Of a stretch of 58,437 bases of DNA, positions 10,201-17,022 are shown in pieces (position 1 is the first letter of the stretch; every line of letters begins with the position of its first letter). The DNA is taken from contig DYIZ01000018.1 of NCBI GenBank assembly GCA_020723385.1, positions 1 to 58,437 on the forward strand, given 5' to 3'. The notes under the pieces were generated by a model. The model was not told where the DNA came from, did no database searches, and saw only the letters and a list, made by a program, of their open reading frames with translations. The DNA is from Candidatus Aquidulcis sp. GTDB taxonomy: Bacteria; Chloroflexota; Anaerolineae; Anaerolineales; UBA4823. The position numbers and the translations under genes are program-made.

Positions 10201-11167
10201 GCCTGATCCGGTGTTGGCGGGTGCGGACCTGGTTTACAGCCTGACGGTCACCAACCTGGGGCCGGACGTTGCCAGCGGTGTCACGATCACTGACCCGCTG
10301 CCTGCGGCAGTAACTTTTGTCTCCGCATCTGCGGGATGTGATGAAACCGCTGGTTTGGTGACCTGCAACGTGGGCGACCTGGCCGATGGCGGCAGCGCAA
10401 CCGTCAGCATAACCGTCACCGTAGATGTCACTTACCTCGGTGAGCTTGCCAATACCGCCGGAGTGTCAGCTAACGAGGCTGATCCTGTCACGGAAAACAA
10501 TTCCGCGACGACAACGGTCACTGTTGTGGATACTTTGGTAATCCTGGACGATGATTTCGATGATGAGCCAAGCGATCCGTGGTGTACAGTGATTACGACG
10601 ACTTCGCCAAGCGGTGAGATTTTCCTGGGTGAGTTCAACAACGAAACAACCTGCGTGATCTTTACCGGCTTACCCACTCATGGCGCGGTGACGTTCTCCT
10701 TCGATCTGTACTTGCTCCGCTCCTGGGATGGCAACCAGATTTTATGGCCGCCCGAGGCGGCAGCTATGGCGCCGGGTTTCGCCAATGCCACCGTCGGCCC
10801 GGATCACTGGAGCGTCTCGGTGGATGGGCATGACTTGCTGAACACGACCTTCTCGAACTGGGATATCTACAATTTCCACCAGGCCTACCCCGGCTCATTC
10901 CCCGGCGGTGATTACCCCGCTCGCTATGGGGCAGTCGCGAACAACAGCCTCGGATATACCTTCGGCGACTACTCGGTCGATTCGATCTATCACCTGACTT
11001 TCACTATCCCCCACACCGGCGGCGATCTGCGCATTGACTTTACCGGTTGGGGCCTGCAAGCCATTGATGACGAAAGTTGGGGCCTGGATAACGTCACCAT
11101 CGCTGTGCTGGCCGCAGAGCCGGTGATTGCCCCTTACAAAGTCTACTTGCCGATCGTGGTTCGTTAG
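4229..11167 (+). CDS. Giant secreted multidomain protein: YVTN propellers, cadherin-like, PKD, DUF11
   Basis: 2,312 residues from the ATG at 4229, chosen because AAGGAGA lies nine bases upstream and a signal peptide follows directly (hydrophobic core, cleavage after AQA at residue 38). Order of parts: nidogen-like N-domain (about 40-235); three modules of about 417 residues, each an Ig-like NEW3-type domain plus a seven-bladed propeller rich in YVTN and VIDT strands (about 238-645, 645-1065, 1065-1500); three cadherin/He_PIG-like domains of exactly 96 residues (about 1510-1796); a VCBS/Big-type domain; a PKD domain (WDFGDG); a DUF11 domain (DPLPAAVTFVSAS); a C-terminal sandwich domain of unknown type. 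It ends KVYLPIVVR. Expected to be exported and held at the cell surface, probably as an adhesin or S-layer-like protein. Function not assignable more precisely. Confidence 0.9.
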   Translation: MSPNASGKSRSKLLASIFSFALILILALNLLPVLPAQAESGGPDVFGYIFEDSTEPGGPAYTWEEISATGSELTDSSNYDDSYLGPIPIGFDFTYYGNTYTDLYVSSNGYISFGAGYGTIPGGMLPDTGDPNNAIIPLGYDKYILGGTSHVYYETLSSPNRFVVEFVALDECCVSGNRSTFEIILYSDGVILTQYQTVTGTTSVVGIENADGTDGLNYPAANVADNLAVRYAQANRVFMLPSSDMRRGLPGSSVIFNQTLFNDTGADDSFDLSVFGSTWPVTLSITNTGVISNNGSITFTVEVDIPPLAAFGDSDDFDVIAASVTGPGNYTTAASLTVLAARLGYVFDSGNDEIVVLDTANHTDTGIVIDITPYGQTPFRGSLTPDGSQLYVSLLNSDNVLIVDTATNTPVTTLDVGDSPHGIAFSSDGAYAFVANQYGGTVSVIDTSVPTVTLTLPVGNRPLSVASVPCLDKVYITNRNDNTVSVIDSTTMTVTQTIYGFASPWDIVVSPFGHRAYVTNQDDGSIGVIDIASDTLVDTWEIGGEWIAGMDISPDGRTLYVADANTGMMHLVDAFSGDLLDTLLLDSEGETIWEVEAFASGAGDYVYASLPYSYGVGVVDTVTHDMVETIPLGVDSEPRGFALFPPETTCLSGVIVAPSGITEIGALGSSVIFVENVFNLTGADDSFDLSISGYSWPATLSITNTGTIIDGGSITFTVQMDIPAGAVVGDSDTFDVMADSVNFPGIFTDAAALTARVPRNGYVFDSDLDLIHVVDTLAHEDLRAPIDVTPFGSMPLRGSLTPDGSQLYVSLINSNNVLIVDTATNTPVTALDVGDSPHGIAFSNDGAYAFVANQGSDSVSVIDTSVPTVTVAIPVSYRPISVAAVPCLDKVYVTNRNNDSVSVIDSTTMTVTQTIYGFAYPWDIVVSPYGYRAYVTNQGNGSIGVIDTINDTLVDTWDVGGEWIAGMDISADGRTLYVADARAGATYIIDTLTGELLDTIVSAEEDAVWEVETFAEGAGDFTYVSVPYYHRIDVIDTVTNNIIETIPVRGEPRGFALFPPETSCLAGVIVAPTNVTQFGMPGGSVSFTEHLINLTGEADSFDLALSGNTWDGSLSITNTGMITPGGIVTFTAQIDIPPSAVASDRDTFTVTAVSDAFPLVYSDTARLTAGVSTQGYIFSPSENTIYIVDLITHQLTGDVIHAPGDVPYPWRGALSPDGRWLYVSLRAEEGILVVDTSTNTSVDFIGLNGAPNGIAFSPDGQFAFVAMYLSTDSPDAVAVIDTASHTITSTIGVGHYPVSVAATPCSDKVYVTNRDSDSVSVIDRSSLAEIASIPGFDQPWDVVVSPYGDRAYVTNYGDGTLSVIETVSDTVIDTWEIGVALQGMDISPDGAFLYVTNISEGGGGGPYASPQGLPTPIVEPGTLVVDAMTGEVLASLPTSSFSSWEVEVFPEGAGPYAYVTNFSNGDVSVLNTATNTIQDTIALPDQPMPTGLALFPPTTICRVPVTNTAPVLDLIGNKMINELASLIFTATASDSDIPTQTLTFTLDAGAPSGAAITPAGVFTWTPTEIQGPGVYTVTVRVTDNGTPALDDFETIQITVNEVNAAPMLDPVGNKTINELALLTFTATASDSDIPTNTLTFSLDAGYPLGAAITPAGTFTWTPTEIQGPGVYTVTVRVTDDGTPNLSDFETIQITVNEVNVSPVLDPIGNKTINELALLTFTATASDSDIPTNTLTFSLDAGYPLGAAITPAGTFTWTPTEIQGPGVYTVTVRVTDDGTPNLSDFETIQITVNEVNLAPQAVDDEYTVPEDGVLSVTAPGVTDNDSDPDLPANVLSVAMDVFPAHGFVNLEPDGAFVYTPTANYNGPDSFIYLLSDGVLTDTAVVLITVSPVNDPPVVDAGPDQGVADGTPVIFSGSFTDPDLGDSHTILWDFGDGITLTGDLVPTHLYAGAGIFTATLTVTDGQEASDSDTLIVTIIPNLQADLAIAKSASPDPVLAGADLVYSLTVTNLGPDVASGVTITDPLPAAVTFVSASAGCDETAGLVTCNVGDLADGGSATVSITVTVDVTYLGELANTAGVSANEADPVTENNSATTTVTVVDTLVILDDDFDDEPSDPWCTVITTTSPSGEIFLGEFNNETTCVIFTGLPTHGAVTFSFDLYLLRSWDGNQILWPPEAAAMAPGFANATVGPDHWSVSVDGHDLLNTTFSNWDIYNFHQAYPGSFPGGDYPARYGAVANNSLGYTFGDYSVDSIYHLTFTIPHTGGDLRIDFTGWGLQAIDDESWGLDNVTIAVLAAEPVIAPYKVYLPIVVR
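8755..9618 (+). repeat. Three 288-base tandem repeats inside giant protein
   Basis: Three head-to-tail copies of exactly 288 bases (96 codons) at about 8755-9042, 9043-9330 and 9331-9618. Copies two and three are identical over 244 bases (9060-9303 against 9348-9591), including all synonymous sites. Copy one is clearly diverged. This indicates a recent duplication or gene conversion. Confidence 0.9.
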
Positions 11168-11192
11168 AATTTCTCGTTGATCTTCCAGATAA

Positions 11193-11225
11193 GACACCTC
11201 CCGGTTATTTTGTCCGGGAGGTGTC
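11193..11225 (+). terminator. Hairpin after giant secreted protein
   Basis: GACACCTCCCGG (11193-11204) pairs perfectly with CCGGGAGGTGTC (11214-11225) around a nine-base AT-rich loop, 26 bases past the stop codon. There is no T-tract (ATCGCTT follows), so efficiency as an intrinsic terminator is uncertain. Confidence 0.55.
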
Positions 11226-11339
11226 ATCGCTTAACCCCGGCCCCTACGCCCATTTATTCCTGAGCCTGTAAAAATCCATTCCCCCTCCGCGCCCTCCGTG
11301 AATCCGCGTAATATCCGCTGCCGACCTCCTTTCTGGCGG

Positions 11340-11345
11340 TATAAT
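11340..11345 (+). promoter_or_regulatory. TATAAT nine bases before start codon
   Basis: A perfect -10 hexamer ends nine bases before the ATG at 11355, and no Shine-Dalgarno sequence intervenes. Transcription would begin about two bases before the start codon, giving a near-leaderless mRNA. The same arrangement recurs at three other genes in the window. Confidence 0.5.
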
Positions 11346-11354
11346 AACCCTCGC

Positions 11355-13145
11355 ATGAAAACATTACTCAAAACCATCCTGATCGCCGCGCTGCTCCTCT
11401 CCGCTTGCACCGTTGGAACGCGCACCCCGACCAGCACACCCCTCGATCCGACTCAGCCCGCGGGCAGCTCGACGGCTACCGTGAGCGCATCTCGTTTGCA
11501 GGATACTCCCGCTGCTTCGCCGGATCCGTATTTGCCCCCTGGGGCGGTCCCGCCCGTTGAGCCGCCTCCCGCGACCTCCGAGCTGGCAGAGACGTTGCCA
11601 GCCGGGGCCTATCCGCCGCCCGATGCGACCGCCACGACCGCCCAGGGTGATGCCCGCCCGACTTCCACCGCAACGATCAACCGGAGCGCTGTCACACCCT
11701 CTCTCACGGCAACGACGCCGTCAGACTCATCCCTCCCTACGCCAACGGCCACGGTTAATTCCCCATTCGGTGAAACTGCGGTCATCCCCACGTCTACCGG
11801 CGCGGCGAATCCCTACCCTGGGCCGGGCACCCCCTCCGGGCCAGGCGCGACCCCTACGGCTTCAGCCACGCTCGGCGGGCAGACACCCTCCCCGAGCGCT
11901 ACATCGCCCGCGGGAACAGCCATCCCAACAGCCAGCGCCACTTCGCCTGCTGGAACTGTCATCCCAACTCCCACCGAAGTCATCACCCCGACTCCCACCG
12001 AAAAGCCGAACCTGCCGCTCGAAACGCCTCCGCCCATCGCCGGGACCGTGACGTTGTGGCATTCGTGGGGCGAGACCGAGACTCTGGCGCTCGAAACCAT
12101 CATCGAAGCTTTCCAGGATACTTATCCCGATGTGCGCTTCGATGTGCTCTACGTGCCTCACGACAACCTGCTCGACCGCTTCGAGACGGCCGCCTACACC
12201 GGCGGCGGCCCGGCGTTGCTGCTCGGCCCGGCTGATTGGGGGCCGGGGCTGTTTGATCAGGATTTTCTCACTGATCTGACGCCATTTTCTACCGCCCAAT
12301 TCCTGGCGACGATCAACCCGGCTGCCCTCGGCTCGGGACGCTATCACGGCGCGTTGATCGGGCTGCCCTACGCTCAGCGCGGCGTGGTGCTATACCGCAA
12401 TAAAACGATCATCCCCAACGCTTCGGCCTCATGGGACGATTTGCGGGCCGCCGCCCAGGCGGCCACTACCGGTGGGAAGGTGGGAGCATTCTTCGAGCGC
12501 AGCTCCTTTTTCTCAGCGGCGCATCTCAATGGGATTGGCGGTTATCTCATGGACGCCAACGGCAATCCCACGTTCAACAACGCCTCCGGGGTCGAATGGC
12601 TCGATCTGCTCTCGGCCTTCGACGATCTTGGCGCGACGACTTTCAACAGCGACCGCGATGTTCAGCTTTTCAAGGAAGGCAAGGCGGGGCTGATCATCGA
12701 GGCAAGCTGGCGGCGCTTCGAGCTGGCTGAAGCTATCGGCGCGGACAACCTGGCGATTGACCCCTGGCCTGCTTACGGCAACGGCCACCTCTCCGGGTTT
12801 GTCCAGACCGACAACCTGTTCTTGAATGCCAATACCGATGAGGATGACCAGCTTGCCGCGCTGCGCTTCATCGGATTTTTACTGGCCCCCGAAGTGCAGG
12901 CGCGCCTGGCCGAGGCGGGATTCATCCCCTCGGTGAGCGGCGTCACCGTGACTGACCCGTTCATCCAGTCGGCGGCGGCGGCCTTCGAGCGGGGCACGCC
13001 TTATCCGCTGGTGGTCAGCAGCGACGATCTGCCCATTTACTGGACCGCCCTCGACGCCGCCATCGCCGACGTGATTAACTACGGCGCTGACCCGGTCGCA
13101 GCCTTGCAGCAGGCATACGAAACGATTACCGCCAACTTGCCGTAG
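11355..13145 (+). CDS. ABC-type extracellular substrate-binding lipoprotein with long PST stalk
   Basis: 596 residues. Lipoprotein signal with lipobox LLSAC (Cys18 would be lipidated). Residues 19 to about 230 are a low-complexity stalk almost entirely of Pro, Thr, Ser, Ala and Gly, an unusually long tether. The globular domain begins near residue 230 with VTLWHSWGETE and has the shape of family-1 (sugar/maltose type) solute-binding proteins: LLDRFETAAYTGGGPALLLG, GLPYAQRGVVLYRNK, a late SGFVQTDNLFLN strand and AAL(RF)IGFLL near the C-terminus. No ABC permease or ATPase gene is adjacent, so it is either an orphan binding protein or paired with distant genes. The neighbouring GH13 enzyme suggests an oligosaccharide ligand; this is inference. 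Confidence 0.85.
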   Translation: MKTLLKTILIAALLLSACTVGTRTPTSTPLDPTQPAGSSTATVSASRLQDTPAASPDPYLPPGAVPPVEPPPATSELAETLPAGAYPPPDATATTAQGDARPTSTATINRSAVTPSLTATTPSDSSLPTPTATVNSPFGETAVIPTSTGAANPYPGPGTPSGPGATPTASATLGGQTPSPSATSPAGTAIPTASATSPAGTVIPTPTEVITPTPTEKPNLPLETPPPIAGTVTLWHSWGETETLALETIIEAFQDTYPDVRFDVLYVPHDNLLDRFETAAYTGGGPALLLGPADWGPGLFDQDFLTDLTPFSTAQFLATINPAALGSGRYHGALIGLPYAQRGVVLYRNKTIIPNASASWDDLRAAAQAATTGGKVGAFFERSSFFSAAHLNGIGGYLMDANGNPTFNNASGVEWLDLLSAFDDLGATTFNSDRDVQLFKEGKAGLIIEASWRRFELAEAIGADNLAIDPWPAYGNGHLSGFVQTDNLFLNANTDEDDQLAALRFIGFLLAPEVQARLAEAGFIPSVSGVTVTDPFIQSAAAAFERGTPYPLVVSSDDLPIYWTALDAAIADVINYGADPVAALQQAYETITANLP

Positions 13146-13152
13146 AACGTTA

Positions 13153-13218
13153 TCACCACAAAGGCCACAAAGTAACACGAAGGGAAAATATTGTAGCCCT
13201 TTGTGCCCTTTGTGGTGA
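13153..13218. repeat. Inverted repeat between lipoprotein and GH13 genes
   Basis: Twenty-base arms at 13153-13172 and 13199-13218 are reverse complements with one mismatch, built from CCACAAAGG/CACAAAG units. The element starts eight bases after the lipoprotein stop codon. It looks like a short interspersed intergenic repeat and may also terminate transcription. Confidence 0.6.
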
Positions 13219-13265
13219 AGTGTTTTAAGTCAACCAATTTTTCATTTTTTTCCAAAGGAAAACCT

Positions 13266-14663
13266 ATGACCGTCCCCGACTGGGTTCAAGACGCGATTTT
13301 CTACCAAATCTTCCCGGATCGTTTTGCCAACGGCAACCCGGCCAACGACCCGGCCAACGTTCAACCCTGGGGGTCTGCTCCTACTGTTTGGGGCTTCCAG
13401 GGCGGCGATTTGCCCGGCATCATCCAGAAATTCGATTATCTGCTCGATTTGGGCATCAACGCCATCTACCTGACCCCAATTTTTCAAGCGACCACCAACC
13501 ATCGCTATAACGCGACGGACTATTTCAAGATAGACAATAAGCTTGGCACGCTGGATGATTTCCATGCGCTGATTAATATCGCCCACGAGCATGGGATTCG
13601 CGTAATTCTCGATGGGGTTTTCAACCACTGCGGGCGAGGTTTCTTCGCCTTCAACGATATTCTCGAAAACCAGGAGCATTCCCCGTACTTGCGCTGGTTC
13701 CATGTCAGTCACTTCCCGGTGGACGCCTACACCTGGGGCGACGCCCGCGATTACCTGGGCTGGTGGGGAATGAAGAGTCTGCCTAAATTCAACACCAATT
13801 TTCCCCCTGTTCGCCGCTACCTGCTGGATGTAGCCCGCTATTGGATCGAGCAAGGCGCAGACGGCTGGCGTCTGGATGTGCCCAACGAGATTGACGATGA
13901 CAGCTTCTGGGCCGAGTTCCGTCACGTGGTCAAACAGGCTAACCCCGAGGCGTACATCCTCGGCGAGATCTGGACCGCCGACCCGCGTTGGGTGGGGGAT
14001 GGTCATTTCGACGGGTTGATGAACTACCCTGTACGCGATGCTGTGCTGCGTTTGTTGTTTGCCGGCACGCTGGACATCCCGCATTTCGCAGAAAAGATGA
14101 CTGGCTTGTTGGGCCTCTACCCCCGCGACAACCTTCATGCTATGTATGTGACCCTCGGTTCGCACGATACCGAGCGCCTGCTGACCAAAGTGGATAACAG
14201 CCTCGAGAAGGCGAAGCTCGCCTACCAGTTTATTTTTGCCTACCCCGGAGCGCCTGCTATCTACTACGGCGATGAAATTGGGCTGATGGGGGGCAAAGAC
14301 CCCGAGTGCCGCGCCGCCTTCCCGTGGGACGAATCCCGCTGGAATCACGACTTGCGAAATTGGTTGAAAACCCTCATCGCCGAGCGCAAACAGCGCGCCG
14401 TACTGCGCCGCGGCAACTGTGAGTGTCTGTGCATGGACAGCGCCAACGGCTGCCTGGCTTTTGCCCGCATCCTGGGCGATGAAAAGCTCGTCGTAGTGAT
14501 GAATGCCGGGCCGGAAGACCATCCGCTCGATATCCCGGTGGGGAAACTGGGATGGGAAGATGGGCGAGTGATCCATAATATCCTCGGCAAGCAAGAATTC
14601 ACCGTTGAACAGGGAAATTTGTCAGTTGTCATCCCTCCCTGGAGCGGGATGTGGCTGGTGTAA
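13266..14663 (+). CDS. GH13 alpha-amylase family enzyme (cyclomaltodextrinase/neopullulanase-like)
   Basis: 465 residues from the ATG at 13266, preceded by AAAGGAA at a good distance. The four GH13 regions are present: DGVFNH (116-121), GWRLDVPNE (200-208, nucleophile Asp204), GEIW (233-236, acid/base Glu234) and LGSHDTER (297-304, transition-state stabiliser Asp301). The N-terminal DAIFYQIFPDRFANG is typical of the GH13_20-type maltogenic group. There is no N-terminal N-domain and no signal peptide, so it should act in the cytoplasm on maltodextrins or cyclodextrins. It follows a sugar-type binding lipoprotein, consistent with uptake then hydrolysis. Exact specificity cannot be decided. Confidence 0.92.
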   Translation: MTVPDWVQDAIFYQIFPDRFANGNPANDPANVQPWGSAPTVWGFQGGDLPGIIQKFDYLLDLGINAIYLTPIFQATTNHRYNATDYFKIDNKLGTLDDFHALINIAHEHGIRVILDGVFNHCGRGFFAFNDILENQEHSPYLRWFHVSHFPVDAYTWGDARDYLGWWGMKSLPKFNTNFPPVRRYLLDVARYWIEQGADGWRLDVPNEIDDDSFWAEFRHVVKQANPEAYILGEIWTADPRWVGDGHFDGLMNYPVRDAVLRLLFAGTLDIPHFAEKMTGLLGLYPRDNLHAMYVTLGSHDTERLLTKVDNSLEKAKLAYQFIFAYPGAPAIYYGDEIGLMGGKDPECRAAFPWDESRWNHDLRNWLKTLIAERKQRAVLRRGNCECLCMDSANGCLAFARILGDEKLVVVMNAGPEDHPLDIPVGKLGWEDGRVIHNILGKQEFTVEQGNLSVVIPPWSGMWLV

Positions 14664-14717
14664 GGAGAGATATTGAACCATTTGCTCTGTCAGGCAGTAA
14701 GTCAATCGTAACATTCA

Positions 14718-14748
14718 GACCTCACAGGTTTTAATAACCTGTGAGGTC
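14718..14748 (+). terminator. Hairpin between GH13 and SRPBCC-PDZ-DinB genes
   Basis: A perfect 13-base stem, GACCTCACAGGTT (14718-14730) with AACCTGTGAGGTC (14736-14748), and a five-base loop, followed by TTC. It lies 54 bases past the GH13 stop. It looks like an interspersed palindrome that can double as a weak terminator. Confidence 0.55.
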
Positions 14749-14781
14749 TTCAACCAGTGCCCTTTCACAGGAGGAAAAGCT

Positions 14782-15993
14782 ATGCCCCCCAGAACTCAAA
14801 TCGTAATTGTCGAGCAATTCGTCAAAACGCCGCCCGCGCAGGTTTATCGTGCCTTCACGAATGCCACTGTTTTGCGTGAATGGTTGTGCGACGTTGCAAC
14901 CGTGGCTCCCAAGCCCGGCGGGCGGATGTACTTGTGGTGGAACGGCGATTACTATTCCAGCGGTGAGTACGTTGCTCTCAAGCCGGACAAGAAAATCGTC
15001 TTCAAGTGGTTTGGCCGCGGTGAAGCAAAGCCCACGCCGGTCACCATTACCCTGAAGAAGCAAAATGGCGGGACGCACATCACATTGGCGCATAAAATCC
15101 CCACCGGCAAGCAGTGGCAAGGCTCAGCGGATGGATTCAAGAACGAGTGGGTCGTCAGCCTGGAAAACCTGGCTTCGGTGCTGGAAACCGGAAAAGATTT
15201 GCGCATCTTCAATCGTCCGATGTTGGGCATCGCCATTGGCGATTTCACGGCAGAACAAGCTGCCAACCTGGGCGTGCCGGTGACCGTCGGAATGCGGCTG
15301 GATGCGACGCTCGAAAATATGGGCGCCTACGCCGCTGGGCTGCGCGGGAACGATGTGATCGTTAATTTCAACGGCCACCCTATCACTGATTTTTCCAGTC
15401 TGGTGGTGGCTTTGCAGGGCAAGAAAGGCGGCGACCGGGTGGAAGTCGAGTTCTATCGCGGGCCGGAGAAGAAAACGGTCACGATGGAATTGTCCCGCCG
15501 GCCAACGCCTGAGGTCATCTGGGAGCCGAAAGAGCTGGCCAAGCGGTTGCAGGCGCGCTACGACGAGGATCAAACTTTACTCGAAAAAGCCTTCGAAGGC
15601 GTCAGCGAGATTGAAGCTGGTACACCGCCCGCGCCCGGTGAATGGAGCGCCAAAGAAGTGCTGGCGCATTTGATCCTTGGCTATCAGTTCAATCCCAATT
15701 TTTACGCCCAGGCATTCACTGGCTCTGAGCCTTGGACGGATGATTTCGGAGGCAATTCCCACGAGCTGACGCATGCCGTCGTGGTCGCGTTTCCCACTCT
15801 CCCGGAATTGTTCGCCGAGATGCGACATCTCGCCCGGCTGATGGTTGCTTTTGTCGAAGCCTGGCCTCCGGAATTTGTCGCCAATAAGAGCACTTATTTC
15901 CGCCTCGCCTGGCCGCTCCTCGAGGGACAGACGCATACGCAATCGCACGCCGAACAGATCAAAGCTGCTATCGCCGCAGCTCGTAAAGGTTAG
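14782..15993 (+). CDS. SRPBCC/AHSA1 - PDZ - DinB three-domain fusion protein
   Basis: 403 residues with no signal peptide. Residues about 1-130 are an AHSA1-type SRPBCC domain (FVKTPPAQVYRAFTNATVLREW, then GGRMYLWWNGDYYSSGEYVALKP). Residues about 135-232 are a PDZ domain (RPMLGIAIGD as the carboxylate-binding loop, AAGLRGNDVIVNFNG as the family core, GDRVEVEFYRG). Residues about 245-403 are a DinB/MDMPI-like four-helix domain (PPAPGEWSAKEVLAHLI with its first putative metal-site His, and QTHTQSHAEQI near the end). SRPBCC domains bind hydrophobic ligands, PDZ domains bind peptide termini, DinB-like domains include metal-dependent thiol transferases. The combination is unusual. AGGAGG precedes the start. 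Substrate unknown. Confidence 0.85.
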   Translation: MPPRTQIVIVEQFVKTPPAQVYRAFTNATVLREWLCDVATVAPKPGGRMYLWWNGDYYSSGEYVALKPDKKIVFKWFGRGEAKPTPVTITLKKQNGGTHITLAHKIPTGKQWQGSADGFKNEWVVSLENLASVLETGKDLRIFNRPMLGIAIGDFTAEQAANLGVPVTVGMRLDATLENMGAYAAGLRGNDVIVNFNGHPITDFSSLVVALQGKKGGDRVEVEFYRGPEKKTVTMELSRRPTPEVIWEPKELAKRLQARYDEDQTLLEKAFEGVSEIEAGTPPAPGEWSAKEVLAHLILGYQFNPNFYAQAFTGSEPWTDDFGGNSHELTHAVVVAFPTLPELFAEMRHLARLMVAFVEAWPPEFVANKSTYFRLAWPLLEGQTHTQSHAEQIKAAIAAARKG

Positions 15994-16052
15994 TCCTGAC
16001 GGTTCACCTTCTCCCTTTGTAATTTCTCCCCTATAGAGAAGAGACAACAACA

Positions 16053-16107
16053 CCGAAAAATGGATGTGTGATTGGGACGTAGCCCCAATCACACATCCAT
16101 TTTTCGG
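16053..16107 (+). terminator. Long perfect hairpin terminator
   Basis: Arms of 24 bases at 16053-16076 and 16084-16107 are perfectly complementary, with an A-tract at the 5' foot and a T-tract (ATTTTTCGG) at the 3' foot. This gives intrinsic terminator geometry on both strands. It ends the transcript of the SRPBCC-PDZ-DinB gene. Two hairpins of the same design lie at 22715 and 27696. Confidence 0.85.
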
Positions 16108-16203
16108 GCTTTCTCCTTTCTCCGGATGGGAAGGCAGCCGGGGAGATACGATGTAATCATAAATAACAACGACTGCCGATTGCATCCCGGCAGTCGTTTG
16201 ATT

Positions 16204-16209
16204 TATAAT
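16204..16209 (+). promoter_or_regulatory. TATAAT six bases before start codon (leaderless)
   Basis: A perfect -10 hexamer ends exactly six bases before the ATG at 16216. With normal sigma-70 geometry the transcript would start at or next to the A of ATG, so the mRNA would be leaderless. No ribosome binding site is present. Confidence 0.6.
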
Positions 16210-16215
16210 GGTTTC

Positions 16216-17022
16216 ATGTCCAAAACCAAACCTGCCGCCAAAATATCGGTCACTGAAATCTTATCCACACTCGCCCCAGGTCAACTCGCTGGCGCTTTCG
16301 AGAGTGTCGAACAGTTCATCGCCCGCCAGGCCAGCCATCCAACCGAGCAAATCGCCGAGCTGATCGGCGGGTTGAAAGGCGTGCTGTCTACCGGGGATGA
16401 GAAAGCCAAGGCTGCCCTTCACGCGCTGCTGTGTGAGGAGAAGAGCGACCTGCGCGAGATGGCCGAGCAAGCCCTGGGCAGCGGGGCGAAGACGGCGGTA
16501 GCGCTGCTCGTTCCGGCGTTGATCGCTCAGTTCGCCCTGGCTCCGGCGATTGCGATTGCAGTCGCTACCCTGGCGGTCAAGGCGCTTGCCAGCAAAAGCC
16601 GCGAGAAATTGTGCGCCAGCCTGGCTGAGTATGCCAATCCAGATAAAAAGCCTGCGCGGGCGCGCAAAACGACAGCGCCTCGCGCCAAACCTAATACAGC
16701 CAAAACCTCCACCACCAAAAAGCCTGCATCAAAACCGAAGGCGGTCAAAAACAAGGTCGCTGAAGGTGCAAAATCTGCGAAGAGCGCTGCCAAACCGAAG
16801 GCAGCTAAAGCCAAGCCCGCTAAGGAAGCAAAGCCAGCAAAGCGCGCCGCCAAGCCGAAAGCGGCAAAACCTGAACCAGTAAAGTCAACTTCCCCGAAGG
16901 CCACCTCGAAAAAGCCCCCCTCGGGGAGTGCGGTCACCCGGCAGCCAGAGGCCGGCCGGGCTGGCGCGTCGAAAACCAAAACTCCCGCCAAAAAGACAAA
17001 ACCCAAAGCGGCAAAGCCGTGA
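16216..17022 (+). CDS. Histone H1-like protein with Lys/Ala/Pro-rich tail
   Basis: 268 residues. Residues 1 to about 135 are a helical domain with a hydrophobic helix pair (TAVALLVPALIAQFALAPAIAIAVATLAVKAL). From about residue 140 to the end the chain is almost entirely Lys, Ala, Pro, Ser and Thr in KPKAAK/KPAKxAK repeats, like the C-terminal tails of eukaryotic linker histone H1 and bacterial AlgP/HctB-type proteins. Such tails bind DNA non-specifically. The N-terminal domain was not recognised and may associate with membrane or with itself. The gene overlaps the DUF58 gene by four bases (GTGA), so the two are probably translationally coupled. The start is set by the leaderless promoter. Confidence 0.75.
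   Translation: MSKTKPAAKISVTEILSTLAPGQLAGAFESVEQFIARQASHPTEQIAELIGGLKGVLSTGDEKAKAALHALLCEEKSDLREMAEQALGSGAKTAVALLVPALIAQFALAPAIAIAVATLAVKALASKSREKLCASLAEYANPDKKPARARKTTAPRAKPNTAKTSTTKKPASKPKAVKNKVAEGAKSAKSAAKPKAAKAKPAKEAKPAKRAAKPKAAKPEPVKSTSPKATSKKPPSGSAVTRQPEAGRAGASKTKTPAKKTKPKAAKP

Noticed and set aside
13242-14594. 450-codon open frame antisense to the GH13 gene
   Set aside because: The sense strand has all four GH13 catalytic regions; the antisense frame has no recognisable motif and follows from GC-rich codon usage.
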